Source of the DNA: Qipengyuania psychrotolerans
Lineage (GTDB): Bacteria; Pseudomonadota; Alphaproteobacteria; Sphingomonadales; Sphingomonadaceae
Assembly (NCBI RefSeq): GCF_019711355.1
Contig: NZ_CP081297.1
Span: 1,116,001 to 1,180,000, forward strand
Direction: 5' to 3'
Length of the DNA stretch: 64,000 nucleotides
A model generated the notes under the pieces. The model was not told the origin of the DNA and ran no database searches. It was given only the letters and a program-made list of their open reading frames with translations. Position numbers and translations under genes: made by a program. Below are positions 19,114 through 28,269 of the stretch, piece by piece. Position 1 is the first letter of the stretch. Each line of letters starts with the position of its first letter.

Positions 19114-20970
19114 ATGCCTGCCTATCGTTCACGTACTACCACCCATGGCCGCAATATGGCCGGCGCCCGAGGGCTATGGCGCGCGACGGGCATGAAGGAC
19201 GAAGATTTCGGCAAGCCCATCATTGCCGTGGTCAACAGCTTCACCCAGTTCGTGCCGGGACACGTTCACCTCAAGGATCTGGGCCAATTGGTAGCTCGCC
19301 AGATCGAACAAGCGGGCGGCGTCGCCAAGGAATTCAATACCATCGCAGTCGATGATGGCATCGCGATGGGCCACGACGGGATGCTCTATTCGCTCCCCAG
19401 CCGTGATCTGATTGCAGACAGCGTCGAATATATGGTCAACGCCCACTGCGCCGATGCGATGGTCTGCATTTCCAACTGCGACAAGATCACACCTGGCATG
19501 CTGATGGCCGCGATGCGCCTCAACATCCCGGCCGTGTTCGTTTCTGGCGGTCCAATGGAAGCCGGAAAGGTGGTCTGGGACGGCAAGGAAAAGGCGCTCG
19601 ATCTCGTAGATGCGATGGTCGCGGCGGCCGACGAATCCTATACCGACGAACAGGTGCTGGAAATCGAACGCTCGGCCTGTCCGACCTGCGGTTCGTGTTC
19701 AGGGATGTTCACGGCAAATTCCATGAATTGCCTGACCGAGGCGCTTGGGCTGTCGCTTCCGGGCAATGGCTCGACCCTCGCGACCCACGCCGACAGGCAG
19801 GGCTTGTTCGAAAGGGCAGGGCGGCTCGTCGTCACTCTCGCGAAACGGTACTATGAGGAGGACGACGAGAGCGTCTTGCCCCGGACAATCGCGAGTTTTG
19901 AAGCGTTTGAGAATGCGATGAGCCTCGATATAGCGATGGGCGGTTCGACCAACACCGTCTTGCACCTGCTCGCAGCTGCGCACGAAGCTGGAGTCGATTT
20001 TACCATGGAAGATATCGACCGCCTGAGCCGCAAGGTGCCATGCCTGTCCAAGGTAGCCCCGGCCAAGGACGATGTTCACATGGAGGACGTGCACCGTGCG
20101 GGCGGGATCATGTCGATCCTTGGTGAGCTCGAGAAAGCTGGCTTGCTGCATACCGCGCTTCCCACGGTCCACAGCCCAACGATGGGCGATGCCCTGGATG
20201 ACTGGGACATCGGTCGCACCAAGAACAACAAGGTTCGCGAATTCTTCTCCGCTGCACCGGGCGGCGTCCCCACGCAGACTGCGTTCAGCCAGTCGCGTCG
20301 CTGGGAATCGCTGGATACCGACCGCGAAAATGGTGTGATCCGCAGCGCAGAACATGCTTTTAGTCAGGATGGCGGCCTGGCAGTGCTCTATGGCAATATC
20401 GCCCGTGACGGCTGCATTGTTAAAACCGCCGGCGTGGACGAGAGCATCCTCAAATTCACCGGTTCTGCGAAGGTCTATGAAAGCCAAGACGATGCCGTCA
20501 CCGCTATCCTGACCGAGCAGGTGGTCGAGGGCGATGTCGTCGTGATCCGCTATGAGGGACCACGCGGCGGGCCCGGGATGCAAGAGATGCTCTATCCCAC
20601 CAGCTATCTCAAATCGAAGGGCCTCGGTGCGGCCTGCGCACTCCTGACCGACGGCCGGTTTTCTGGCGGAACTTCCGGCCTGTCCATAGGCCATGTCTCT
20701 CCAGAAGCAGCTGAGGGCGGCGCAATTGCGCTGGTGGAAGATGGTGACCGCATCGAGATCGATATCCCGAACCGCACTATCCACCTTGCCGTCAGCGACG
20801 CGGAAATGGATCGCCGCCGCGCGGCAATGGATGCCAAGGGAGACACGGCCTGGATGCCTGTGAGCAAGCGGGACCGGGCGATCTCGCCAGCCCTTCAGGC
20901 TTACGCCGCAATGACGACATCTGCGGCGAAGGGTGCGATCCGCGATGTTTCTCAGCTGAAGCGGCGCTAA
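19114..20970 (+). CDS. ilvD: Dihydroxy-acid dehydratase
   Basis: 618-residue enzyme of valine, isoleucine and pantothenate synthesis. Iron-sulfur cysteines lie in [11 protein letters not shown] and [11 protein letters not shown]. The N-terminus ([19 protein letters not shown]) and the whole length closely follow the E. coli-type IlvD. The C-terminal [15 protein letters not shown] block is intact. The preceding 115-base gap probably holds its promoter; no leader peptide rich in branched-chain codons was seen, so attenuation is not indicated. Confidence 0.97.
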   Translation: MPAYRSRTTTHGRNMAGARGLWRATGMKDEDFGKPIIAVVNSFTQFVPGHVHLKDLGQLVARQIEQAGGVAKEFNTIAVDDGIAMGHDGMLYSLPSRDLIADSVEYMVNAHCADAMVCISNCDKITPGMLMAAMRLNIPAVFVSGGPMEAGKVVWDGKEKALDLVDAMVAAADESYTDEQVLEIERSACPTCGSCSGMFTANSMNCLTEALGLSLPGNGSTLATHADRQGLFERAGRLVVTLAKRYYEEDDESVLPRTIASFEAFENAMSLDIAMGGSTNTVLHLLAAAHEAGVDFTMEDIDRLSRKVPCLSKVAPAKDDVHMEDVHRAGGIMSILGELEKAGLLHTALPTVHSPTMGDALDDWDIGRTKNNKVREFFSAAPGGVPTQTAFSQSRRWESLDTDRENGVIRSAEHAFSQDGGLAVLYGNIARDGCIVKTAGVDESILKFTGSAKVYESQDDAVTAILTEQVVEGDVVVIRYEGPRGGPGMQEMLYPTSYLKSKGLGAACALLTDGRFSGGTSGLSIGHVSPEAAEGGAIALVEDGDRIEIDIPNRTIHLAVSDAEMDRRRAAMDAKGDTAWMPVSKRDRAISPALQAYAAMTTSAAKGAIRDVSQLKRR

Positions 20971-21017
20971 GGCCGACAAGCTTGCGATCGAGACGCTGAA
21001 GTGGCAGCGCGTGGTTC

Positions 21018-21368
21018 ATGCGCAAAACAGTCATTTTCGCGGCAATCTGGATGGGCGCGTGCTCATCCGAACCGGCCCCAGCACCAGAGGTCGCCGAGCA
21101 GGGCGGCGTCTCGGTCGAATGCGCGCTCGGCGGGACGGAGAAATTTTCATCCGAATGCTTTTTGGTTGAAGCGGAGGCCGGGACCGACACGAAGTTCGTG
21201 GTCCGTCATCCGGATGGCGGCTTTCGTCTATTAGCACTTTCTGAGAGTCCGACCGGTTTTGAGGCTCACGACGGAGCAGCCGTTTCTTTGAGTGAGCGGG
21301 ATGGAGATTGGGTCGTGCTGACCATCGAAGGTGACCGGTACAGGTGGAAAGAGCCGCTTGATGAGTGA
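21018..21368 (+). CDS. Putative small lipoprotein
   Basis: 116 residues. The N-terminus MRKTVIFAAIWMGAC ends in a lipobox-like MGAC with Cys15, followed by a proline/alanine-rich linker. The mature part is beta-rich with two further cysteines. It is unrecognised. It overlaps the start of the NAD(P)HX repair gene by 8 bases, which supports it as a real, co-translated gene. The ribosome binding site is weak. Confidence 0.6.
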   Translation: MRKTVIFAAIWMGACSSEPAPAPEVAEQGGVSVECALGGTEKFSSECFLVEAEAGTDTKFVVRHPDGGFRLLALSESPTGFEAHDGAAVSLSERDGDWVVLTIEGDRYRWKEPLDE

Positions 21369-22746
21369 TCCTGTCCTGACCGTCGCTCAGATGCGGGCGG
21401 CCGAGCAAGCCGTCATGGACCATGGCACCAGTGAGTGGGAATTGATGCACCGCGCTGGCACAGGCGCTGCGCTATGGGTAAGCCGGATGGCTGCGGGTCG
21501 CCCGGTGACGGTCCTTTGCGGACCCGGAAACAATGGCGGCGACGGTTATGTGATTGCCGAAACCCTGCGGATGGACGGATACAACGTAACGGTAATCGCG
21601 CCCATCGATCCTAAGACCGAAACTGCCTCGACGGCGAAGACGAAATTCGGGGGCACCGTGGTACCCAGCGGATCGCTTGCGGCACCGGTCGTGGTGGATT
21701 GCCTGTTTGGCTATGGACTTGATCGGGAAGTCAGCGGTGACTTCACGAAATTGCTTGAAGAGCTCAAGTCATCTAATTGTTTTAAAATAGCTATAGATGT
21801 GCCCAGTTCGGTGGCGAGTGATGATGGCAAGTTGCTAGGCCCATGCGTTGATTATGACCTGACATTGGCATTGGGCGCCTGGAAACCGGCACATTTCCTG
21901 ATGCCGGCAGCCGCTATCATGGGCATCAAACGGCTTGTCCCGCTCGCTTTGCCGATGATGGAAGGGGCTGCCGAGCTATCGCATCGCCCATCCTTCGCAA
22001 TACCGGCTGCTGACACGCACAAATACAAGCGCGGTCTGGTTGCTGTTGTTGAAGGTGAAATGCCGGGCGCTGGCCTGCTTGCGAGCATGGCAGCGATGCG
22101 ATCAGGCGCCGGTTACGTAAAACTGCTTGGTGATCACTCGCACCCTGATGCTCCCGCTGATCTGGTTCTGGAATCGGGCGATCTTGATGAGTTGCTGTCT
22201 GACGAGCGTATAGGCTGTGTTCTGGCCGGACCGGGGCTCGGCCGGACACGGCAATCACGCGAACAATTGCAGGCTGTTCTTTCAAGCGGGAAACGCTGCG
22301 TCATCGATGCAGATGCGCTCCACCTGCTCGACAGGGCATCTTTGTCTGGCATCAATCCAGCCAGGATAATCGTGACGCCGCACGAAGGCGAATTGGCGGC
22401 GCTGTGCAAAGCGTTTGACGTCACGGCGCTGGACAAACTTGGCAGAGCGAGGGCTTTGCATGATGCGGCAGGCGTGACTGTTCTGGCGAAAGGACCGGAT
22501 ACGATCCTGACCGGGTCCGGACGGACGATCTTTTTCCCGCGCGGCTCAAGTTGGCTTTCCGTCGCCGGTTCAGGCGATGTATTGGCCGGCATATTGGCCT
22601 CACGCTTCGCTCATCATCACGATCCGCTGGCAGCCTCGCAGGAGGCAGTCTGGCTGCATAACGAGGCTGCGCGCAGATCAGGCCCGGCTTTTTGCGCGAG
22701 CGATCTTGCCGGCGCGGTAGGGCAAGCCTTTGGAGCATTTTTGTGA
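21361..22746 (+). CDS. nnr: Bifunctional NAD(P)H-hydrate epimerase / ADP-dependent dehydratase
   Basis: 461 residues from the ATG at 21361, inside the end of the previous gene. It repairs hydrated NAD(P)H. The N-terminal YjeF_N epimerase domain shows GPGNNGGDGYVIAETL near residues 50-65; the C-terminal carbohydrate-kinase-like dehydratase shows VLAGPGLG, TPHEGELA and the catalytic AGSGDVLAGILA near residue 402. A short AT-rich patch at 21776-21806 (codons for SSNCFKIAID) stands out from the local GC-rich sequence but does not break the frame. Confidence 0.94.
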   Translation: MSDPVLTVAQMRAAEQAVMDHGTSEWELMHRAGTGAALWVSRMAAGRPVTVLCGPGNNGGDGYVIAETLRMDGYNVTVIAPIDPKTETASTAKTKFGGTVVPSGSLAAPVVVDCLFGYGLDREVSGDFTKLLEELKSSNCFKIAIDVPSSVASDDGKLLGPCVDYDLTLALGAWKPAHFLMPAAAIMGIKRLVPLALPMMEGAAELSHRPSFAIPAADTHKYKRGLVAVVEGEMPGAGLLASMAAMRSGAGYVKLLGDHSHPDAPADLVLESGDLDELLSDERIGCVLAGPGLGRTRQSREQLQAVLSSGKRCVIDADALHLLDRASLSGINPARIIVTPHEGELAALCKAFDVTALDKLGRARALHDAAGVTVLAKGPDTILTGSGRTIFFPRGSSWLSVAGSGDVLAGILASRFAHHHDPLAASQEAVWLHNEAARRSGPAFCASDLAGAVGQAFGAFL

Positions 22747-23939
22747 GCGAAACTGAGACGATATTGCGCATTGCAGCCAAGGGTGATGGCGTCACCGCGT
22801 CTGGCAGGCATATCTCCGGAGCGGTCACCGGTGACGTCGTCGCGCCGGACGGTTCGATCACGCTTGGACCGCACCATGTCGAGCCACCCTGCCGTCATTT
22901 CGGCAAGTGCGGCGGCTGCCAGTTGCAGCAAGCCGACGATGATGCGTTGCGCCGCTTCGTGACGGAGCGGGTTGCGCTCTCTGCGGAGGGCCAGGACCTG
23001 GAGGTTGGCGAACTGCTCGCGACCCACCTGTCCCCGCCACTGAGCCGGCGCCGTGCCACTTTGCATGGCCAGCGGGCGGGCAAGGGCGCTGTCCTTGGTT
23101 TCCGCGAAGGACGCAGCAATCGGATCGTCGATATGCGGGAATGCCCTGTGCTCGCACCCGAACTGTTCGCGCTGGTCGCGCCATGTCGCAATCTGATCGC
23201 GAAATATGCCGGCAAGGGTCCGGTTGATATTGCCCTGACCCTGGCGGACCAAGGGATCGATTGCGCGATCAAGGGCATCGAGACTTCTGGACTTCAGGCA
23301 ACCGAAGAAATGCTGGAATTTGCAAAAGCCAATTCTCTGGCGCGCCTTTCGCTCGACCAGGGTTACGGACCTGAAACGGTGTGGGAGCCCGAACCGGTTA
23401 CGGTGACCTTGGGCGGGGTCGCGGTGCCTTTGACGTTTGGCGCGTTTCTGCAGCCGACCCGCGACGGAGAAGCTGCACTGCTTGCCGATGCGCGCGACTG
23501 GTTAAGCGGTGCGCAGACTATTGCCGACCTGTTTTCAGGTCTCGGAACCTTTGCTTTTGCACTCGCCGATCCTGCCAAGGTGCTGGCGGTCGAGGCTGCC
23601 CGCGATGCCCATCTGGCTTGCAAGGGCGCGGCAAATGCCCGCCGGTTGCCGGTTCACGCGATGCACCGCGACTTGTTCCGCAATCCGCTGGAGAGCGCCG
23701 AGATTTCGCGTTTCTCGGCCATTCTTCTTGATCCGCCGCGAGCAGGAGCACGGGAACAGGTCGCTCAAATTGCAGCGAGCGAGGTAAACCGTGTGGTCTA
23801 TGTCAGCTGCAATCCCTCAAGTTGGGGGCGCGATGCGAAGACATTGGTCGAGGCGGGCTTCCGGATCGAGAAATTGCGTCCCGTCGGGCAGTTCCGCTGG
23901 TCGACCCACGTCGAGCTGACCAGCCTCTTTACCCGCTAG
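22743..23939 (+). CDS. Class I SAM-dependent RNA methyltransferase, TrmA/RumA family
   Basis: 398 residues, GTG start at 22743 overlapping the previous stop as GTGA. It methylates C5 of a uridine in rRNA or tRNA. Fe-S cysteines are in CRHFGKCGGCQLQ near residues 57-69. Methyltransferase motifs are FLQPTRDGE, DLFSGLGTFAF, LDPPRAGA and the catalytic cysteine in YVSCNPSSWGRD. There is no clear N-terminal TRAM domain beyond a shortened ILRIAAKGDG strand. Target (RlmD-like U1939 or other) cannot be fixed from sequence. It ends 4 bases into the convergent hydrolase gene. Confidence 0.9.
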   Translation: MSETETILRIAAKGDGVTASGRHISGAVTGDVVAPDGSITLGPHHVEPPCRHFGKCGGCQLQQADDDALRRFVTERVALSAEGQDLEVGELLATHLSPPLSRRRATLHGQRAGKGAVLGFREGRSNRIVDMRECPVLAPELFALVAPCRNLIAKYAGKGPVDIALTLADQGIDCAIKGIETSGLQATEEMLEFAKANSLARLSLDQGYGPETVWEPEPVTVTLGGVAVPLTFGAFLQPTRDGEAALLADARDWLSGAQTIADLFSGLGTFAFALADPAKVLAVEAARDAHLACKGAANARRLPVHAMHRDLFRNPLESAEISRFSAILLDPPRAGAREQVAQIAASEVNRVVYVSCNPSSWGRDAKTLVEAGFRIEKLRPVGQFRWSTHVELTSLFTR

Positions 23940-24709
23940 CGGCGCAGCGCTTCCAAGACCTGGGCTAGCAGCCATTCTCTCGCGTGCGGCTCTGCATAGG
24001 AGTGCCCTGAACCCGAGCAGAGATGTATCCGCTCATCGGGACCCCAGTGCTCTGCAAAGATCTGTGCTGTACGGTCGTTCTCGGCCAGCAGGAACCGGAT
24101 TTGCCCACTGAAAGCCTCGAGGCCGGCCTTCATTTCCTCGGTCAGCGGCGATGTACTGGTCCCAATACTGGAAGCCTGTTTGAGACCATTCTTCAGCTTG
24201 CGGAAATCCACTCCGCCGGTCAGCAGACGCCAGATTTCACTCGGGTCGACCAGCTTACCGCGATACCTCGAGCGAACTGCCGAGGGCGGGGGCAACGCAT
24301 CATCATGATCGGCAAGTGTCCACGGATTGCTCAGCACGAGCCGGTCGCAACCCGCTCCCCCTGCGATCGCCAGCGCAGTTGCGGCATCGCAATTCCCGAA
24401 ACCGACCACACGTGACATTTGCGGGGCAAGGGCGCGGAAAGATTGCAGGGCCGCCGCGATATCCTTGCGTGACTTGAGATAGCCGCGGTCTTCACCGTCG
24501 CTATCGCCAATCCCGCGGCGATCAAAGCGGAACACCGGAAAGCCTGCCTTGGCCACTTCTGCGGCGAGGCGAGATTGCCAGCCAAAGGCACCAGCTCGCG
24601 GTTCCTGACCGCCCGTCACAATAAGCAATCCGGACGTGCCCGGTGCATTGTCGAGCGTCCCGGCGAGGTTCAGTCCGCTACAATGAAAAGCGAGGTGGTG
24701 GCGGCTCAT
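23936..24709 (-). CDS. Exosortase A-associated hydrolase 1 (alpha/beta hydrolase)
   Basis: 257 residues from the ATG at 24709, which overlaps the upstream stop as ATGA. It fits the alpha/beta-hydrolase family that accompanies exosortase A loci (TIGR03100 type). The oxyanion-side strand GLLIVTGGQEPRAGA, FRFDRRGIGDSDG, and the elbow VVGFGNCDAATAL are visible; the elbow residue is Cys in GNCDA rather than the Ser of GxSxG. The C-terminal SGSGHSYAEP supplies the catalytic His. It is the last gene of a minus-strand operon with an ACP. Substrate unknown; thioesterase or acyl transfer is inference. Confidence 0.83.
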   Translation of the reverse strand: MSRHHLAFHCSGLNLAGTLDNAPGTSGLLIVTGGQEPRAGAFGWQSRLAAEVAKAGFPVFRFDRRGIGDSDGEDRGYLKSRKDIAAALQSFRALAPQMSRVVGFGNCDAATALAIAGGAGCDRLVLSNPWTLADHDDALPPPSAVRSRYRGKLVDPSEIWRLLTGGVDFRKLKNGLKQASSIGTSTSPLTEEMKAGLEAFSGQIRFLLAENDRTAQIFAEHWGPDERIHLCSGSGHSYAEPHAREWLLAQVLEALRR

Positions 24710-25386
24710 TTTGCTGCGAGCTCGCTTGCGATGATGGCAGCGATTGACGCGGCTTGCCTGGCGCTGTCGGATGATTCCGACTGTAGCCAAGGAGGGCTTC
24801 CGGCGACTTGCGCATGTGCGATTTCTGCGTGGGTTGCCGAGGTGGCGTCCGTCGCTTCAATCAATTCGCGCACCATGTCCCCTCCAAGGTCCCAGCCAGC
24901 AATCAGACCGCCAGAGCGCGCGGCAGTCTCGACAATTTCCGACGCACTGCGCGGAGAGCCCGCTTCGCTTGCCGCAAGACTTTGCGCGCGGGCCATCGTG
25001 CGAAGCGTCTGGGAAGGAGCGGCAGGGGCGTAGACCCAGCCTGGCAAGGACCGAGGCGCCAGAATTGACGCCGTGCGTACCGCAAGCACGTGAGTAGCAT
25101 TGAATTGGACAGCTGCCGCTTGTGCGGCATGCTGCCAACCCGAAAGCGTCTGATTGCCCTGGGCGGCAAGGCTTTCATTCCAGCCTCCAAGGTCAGGAAT
25201 GACACTGGTGATGTGTTGTTCGGATAATTGCTGCGCGACCCCGAAAAGCAGCCGCCGCAGCTTGTTGGCCTCATCGAATAGCGGCGGGAGTATCAACAGT
25301 CTGCTGGAGCCAGAACCTTTGGCGATGTAAGCCATTTCCTCGCTTGTCCCACCATCACAGAGGGGGGCAGGCCAGCTTTCGTACAT
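24706..25386 (-). CDS. Exosortase A-associated hydrolase 2-like protein, degenerate
   Basis: 226 residues. The N-terminal LLILPPLFDEANKLRRLL corresponds to the PPFAEEMNK-RRM block of exosortase A hydrolase 2 (TIGR03101 type), and IPDLGGWNES follows as in alpha/beta hydrolases. No GxSxG or clear nucleophile elbow is present, and the C-terminal half is alanine/serine-rich and diverged. It may be a non-catalytic partner of hydrolase 1, to which it is coupled by a 4-base overlap. The family call rests on the N-terminal block and the neighbourhood. Confidence 0.65.
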   Translation of the reverse strand: MYESWPAPLCDGGTSEEMAYIAKGSGSSRLLILPPLFDEANKLRRLLFGVAQQLSEQHITSVIPDLGGWNESLAAQGNQTLSGWQHAAQAAAVQFNATHVLAVRTASILAPRSLPGWVYAPAAPSQTLRTMARAQSLAASEAGSPRSASEIVETAARSGGLIAGWDLGGDMVRELIEATDATSATHAEIAHAQVAGSPPWLQSESSDSARQAASIAAIIASELAAK

Positions 25387-25397
25387 ATGATTGCGGC

Positions 25398-25706
25398 TCA
25401 GCCTTCGATGATCTTGGCTTCGGCAAAGGCCAGTAGGCCGCCATATGTTTCCAGCATTTCACCGTCGACGTCATCATCTTCGATGATGATCGCAAGACGA
25501 TCTTCCATTTCGGTCAGAAGCGTCGCTACGGCCATGGAATCCAGTTCGGGAAGGTGTCCGAACAAGCCGGTGTCGCCGTCAAACTCCTCGACCTGCTGCG
25601 CATCCAGCGCCAGGACGTCACACAAGATACCGCGCAGCGTCGTATCGATCGAGCTGCGGCTCGGCCCGGTGGCCTCGGCTGTTGCGGTCTCGGACATAGG
25701 TATCAA
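25398..25706 (-). CDS. Acyl carrier protein, exosortase A locus
   Basis: 102 residues, acidic, with the phosphopantetheine motif LPELDSMAV; the carrier serine is Ser57. It is longer than FabF-pathway AcpP because of a 15-20 residue N-terminal extension, a trait of specialised carriers. Start choice: TTG at 25706 has AGGGA 5 bases upstream; the ATG at 25697 would give a protein 3 residues shorter. It sits between the GNAT-like gene and the two hydrolases, opposite an AMP-forming ligase, which suggests it carries the activated acyl or aminoacyl intermediate of this locus. Confidence 0.85.
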   Translation of the reverse strand: MIPMSETATAEATGPSRSSIDTTLRGILCDVLALDAQQVEEFDGDTGLFGHLPELDSMAVATLLTEMEDRLAIIIEDDDVDGEMLETYGGLLAFAEAKIIEG

Positions 25707-25736
25707 AACATTCCCTGCTGAAAAGCGGCTGTCGCC

Positions 25737-26726
25737 TTAGCTGCGCAGTTTCTGCGGTGCAAGGCGGCGTATGGACTGCTTGATGATCGCGCCCCAGGAC
25801 GAAGGCTGGCGCCAATCGAGGCAGGTGAGGGCGTAGCGTGGTCGGCGATGCTCCATCCAGTCGCTTTTATATGCATCAGTGCCTGTGCCGAAGTCGACCA
25901 GGGTCACCTTATCAGTGTCTATTACATGCTCGAACATGGCGGCAGTCAAAGTCGTGCCTGCCGACAGCGGATTCGCCTCCTCGATATGGGCAAGCTTGTG
26001 GATGTAGGCGGTGCCCTTCTCCACGGTCCAGAATTGCGCGGCGACCGGTTTGCCATCTGCTCTCGCGATGCCGAGACGCAGGTGCCCAAGTTCGCCTTCG
26101 CGGCGAGCGAACGCTTCGAGGAGGTCTTCTCGTTCCTCGGAAGGTTTCCAGCTTTTGGCGTAGATATCCTGATAAATACGCCAATTATCTTCATGAAATA
26201 CCGTATCTATCTCGATATCGACCTTCTTGCCTTTACGCTTGAGGGTAGTGCGCATCTGGCCGGATCTGTAGGACCAGTACTCGGCAAAACTTCGACCATC
26301 GACGTATAGGATATGATTTTCATCGCAGGGTTTGCGGAACACCATCCAGCCGGCCGACCGAAACGCTGATTGCAGACGGTCCACGCAATCGTCTTCTCCA
26401 GGCACAAGTCGAAGATCGATCCGACGGGTTCGTTTCCTGAGGTCCCTTGCGATGGCCCTAAGCGTTTCGTCAGCCCATTCGTCATTGCTGCCCCAAATCC
26501 GCCAGGAGAAGGTGAACCAGTTCGACAGGCTTTCCAGGCCGTTGGGGCCTTCCATCAGAGGAAGCGCGACCCGCCTGTATTCGCTTTCACCCAGTGCGAT
26601 TACCGGCCTGGTCCCGTAATCCTGTAAAAGCGCATACCAATCAAAGCGGTCGAAAGGTCCCGCGGGTTCATGCGACACCTCTTGCAGTTTCGTAACGGTG
26701 TCGTGATAGCTGACACTGATGACCAC
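25737..26726 (-). CDS. GNAT/FemAB-like (BioF2-type) acyltransferase
   Basis: 329 residues from a GTG at 26726 that has a GGGGGA ribosome binding site; the frame remains open to 26765 and beyond. The C-terminal half has the acetyltransf_6 pattern (GQMRTTLKRKGKK, YAKSWKPSE, PVAAQFWTVEKGTAYIHKLA, GTTLTAAMFEHVID, DFGTGTDAYKSDW). Proteins of this kind transfer acyl or aminoacyl groups, often in cell-surface assembly. It leads the minus-strand operon with the carrier protein and lies back to back with the ligase gene, so the two arms share a short divergent promoter region. Confidence 0.82.
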   Translation of the reverse strand: MVISVSYHDTVTKLQEVSHEPAGPFDRFDWYALLQDYGTRPVIALGESEYRRVALPLMEGPNGLESLSNWFTFSWRIWGSNDEWADETLRAIARDLRKRTRRIDLRLVPGEDDCVDRLQSAFRSAGWMVFRKPCDENHILYVDGRSFAEYWSYRSGQMRTTLKRKGKKVDIEIDTVFHEDNWRIYQDIYAKSWKPSEEREDLLEAFARREGELGHLRLGIARADGKPVAAQFWTVEKGTAYIHKLAHIEEANPLSAGTTLTAAMFEHVIDTDKVTLVDFGTGTDAYKSDWMEHRRPRYALTCLDWRQPSSWGAIIKQSIRRLAPQKLRS

Positions 26727-26763
26727 CGGATATCCCCCGACCGGAAATTTGCAGCCTGATCCC

Positions 26764-28269
26764 ATGCCCTATCCACTGGATCAACTGGCGGAGCGCGGCG
26801 ATGCACAGGCGCGGGCGCTGGTGCTTCGCGATCGGACGCTGACTTTCGGCGAGCTGCGTGAGCGAGTCAGCCTCCTCGCTGGATGGCTTGCGGATCGATT
26901 CGACCATGGACAGCGCATTGCAACATGGGCAGCCAAGGGTGAATTGACCTGCCTGATGCCTTTGGCGGCGGCCAGAGCAGGGGTAGTTCATGTTCCCATC
27001 AATCCCCTGCTGAAGCGCGCGCAGGTGGCCCATATCCTCGAGGACAGCGGTTCAGCGGGGTTGATTGCCACGCCAGCCCGCCTGAAATCGCTTCAGGTCG
27101 GCGATGCAGCGGACAGCTGCGAACTTGTTTCCGAAGAAGATATCTTTCCGATGGCGGTGGATCACGGACGGTCCCTCAAACCATCCAGCCATGATCCGGC
27201 TGATCTTGCCGCCATACTGTACACCAGCGGATCTACCGGACGGCCCAAGGGCGTGATGCTTAGTCACGCGAACCTCTGGCTCGGCGCCGTTTCCGTGGCC
27301 CATTACCTCGGCATGGCCAGCGACGATGTAACGCTTGCGGTGCTTCCGCTAAGCTTCGACTATGGGCAAAGCCAATTGCTCAGCACGTGGTACGCCGGTG
27401 GCTGCGCCGTGCCGCTGGATTACCTGTTCCCGAAAGACGTGGCGAAAGCCTGTGCAAAGCATCGCGTCACCACGCTTGCTGCAGTTCCCCCTTTGTGGGT
27501 GCAACTGTGCGAGATTGAATGGTCAGAAGATGCGAGCCGCTCGATGCGGAGGATCACTAATAGCGGCGGCGCATTGACGCCCGAATTGATCACAAGTTTG
27601 CGCGGTATATTCCCGAAAACTCGAATTTTTCCGATGTATGGCCTGACCGAAGCATTCCGCTCGACCTTTCTCGACCCGGATCTGGTGATGGAGCATCCGA
27701 CGTCTATGGGGACAGCGATCCCTTTCGCAGAGATCCTGGTGATTGATGATCAGGGCAAGATTGCCGAACCGGGTGCGGAGGGGGAACTCGTTCATTGCGG
27801 GCCGCTGGTGGCGCAAGGGTACTGGAATGACTCAAAGCGTACTGCGGAGCGGTTCAGACCCGCTCCAGTTGCTTCGGCATACGGGGGAACTGCTGTCTGG
27901 TCGGGCGACCGGGTTCGGCGTGATGCGAATGGCCTTTTGTATTTTGTCGGCCGCCGCGATGCGATGATCAAGAGCTCAGGCAACCGAATAAGTCCTCACG
28001 AGATCGAAAGCGCTGCCATGGCGACCAATCTCGTCGCTGAAGCGGTCGCAATCGGCGTCCCTGACTACGCGCTTGGCCAAGCGATCCACCTTGTCCTCAG
28101 GGCGAAATCTGCAGAGGAGGCAGGTGTGGAAACGAAACTGAAGCGCCTCTTGGCCCGTGAGCTACCCAATTTCATGCAACCCCACGCCATTCATTGGCGT
28201 GAGACGATGCCGATCAATCCCAACGGCAAGATTGACCGCGCTGCGCTGGCAAAGGAACTTGGGGCATGA
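26764..28269 (+). CDS. Acyl-CoA ligase (AMP-forming), exosortase A-associated
   Basis: 501 residues from ATG 26764 (an in-frame ATG at 26719 exists). The P-loop motif LYTSGSTGRPKG lies near residues 152-163, MYGLTEAFRSTF near residue 292 and the C-terminal lysine in NPNGKIDRAAL near residue 492. It matches the ligase subfamily tied to exosortase A loci (TIGR03098 type). With an adjacent carrier protein it probably acts as an acyl-AMP:ACP ligase; substrate unknown. It overlaps the decarboxylase gene by 4 bases (ATGA). Confidence 0.9.
   Translation: MPYPLDQLAERGDAQARALVLRDRTLTFGELRERVSLLAGWLADRFDHGQRIATWAAKGELTCLMPLAAARAGVVHVPINPLLKRAQVAHILEDSGSAGLIATPARLKSLQVGDAADSCELVSEEDIFPMAVDHGRSLKPSSHDPADLAAILYTSGSTGRPKGVMLSHANLWLGAVSVAHYLGMASDDVTLAVLPLSFDYGQSQLLSTWYAGGCAVPLDYLFPKDVAKACAKHRVTTLAAVPPLWVQLCEIEWSEDASRSMRRITNSGGALTPELITSLRGIFPKTRIFPMYGLTEAFRSTFLDPDLVMEHPTSMGTAIPFAEILVIDDQGKIAEPGAEGELVHCGPLVAQGYWNDSKRTAERFRPAPVASAYGGTAVWSGDRVRRDANGLLYFVGRRDAMIKSSGNRISPHEIESAAMATNLVAEAVAIGVPDYALGQAIHLVLRAKSAEEAGVETKLKRLLARELPNFMQPHAIHWRETMPINPNGKIDRAALAKELGA

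Noticed and set aside
19699..20979. Long minus-strand open frame opposite ilvD
   Set aside because: Antisense shadow of a highly conserved gene; no recognisable motif.
21776..21806. AT-rich patch inside nnr, considered as an insertion scar or promoter
   Set aside because: It encodes conserved epimerase sequence in frame; no target duplication or inverted repeat flanks it.
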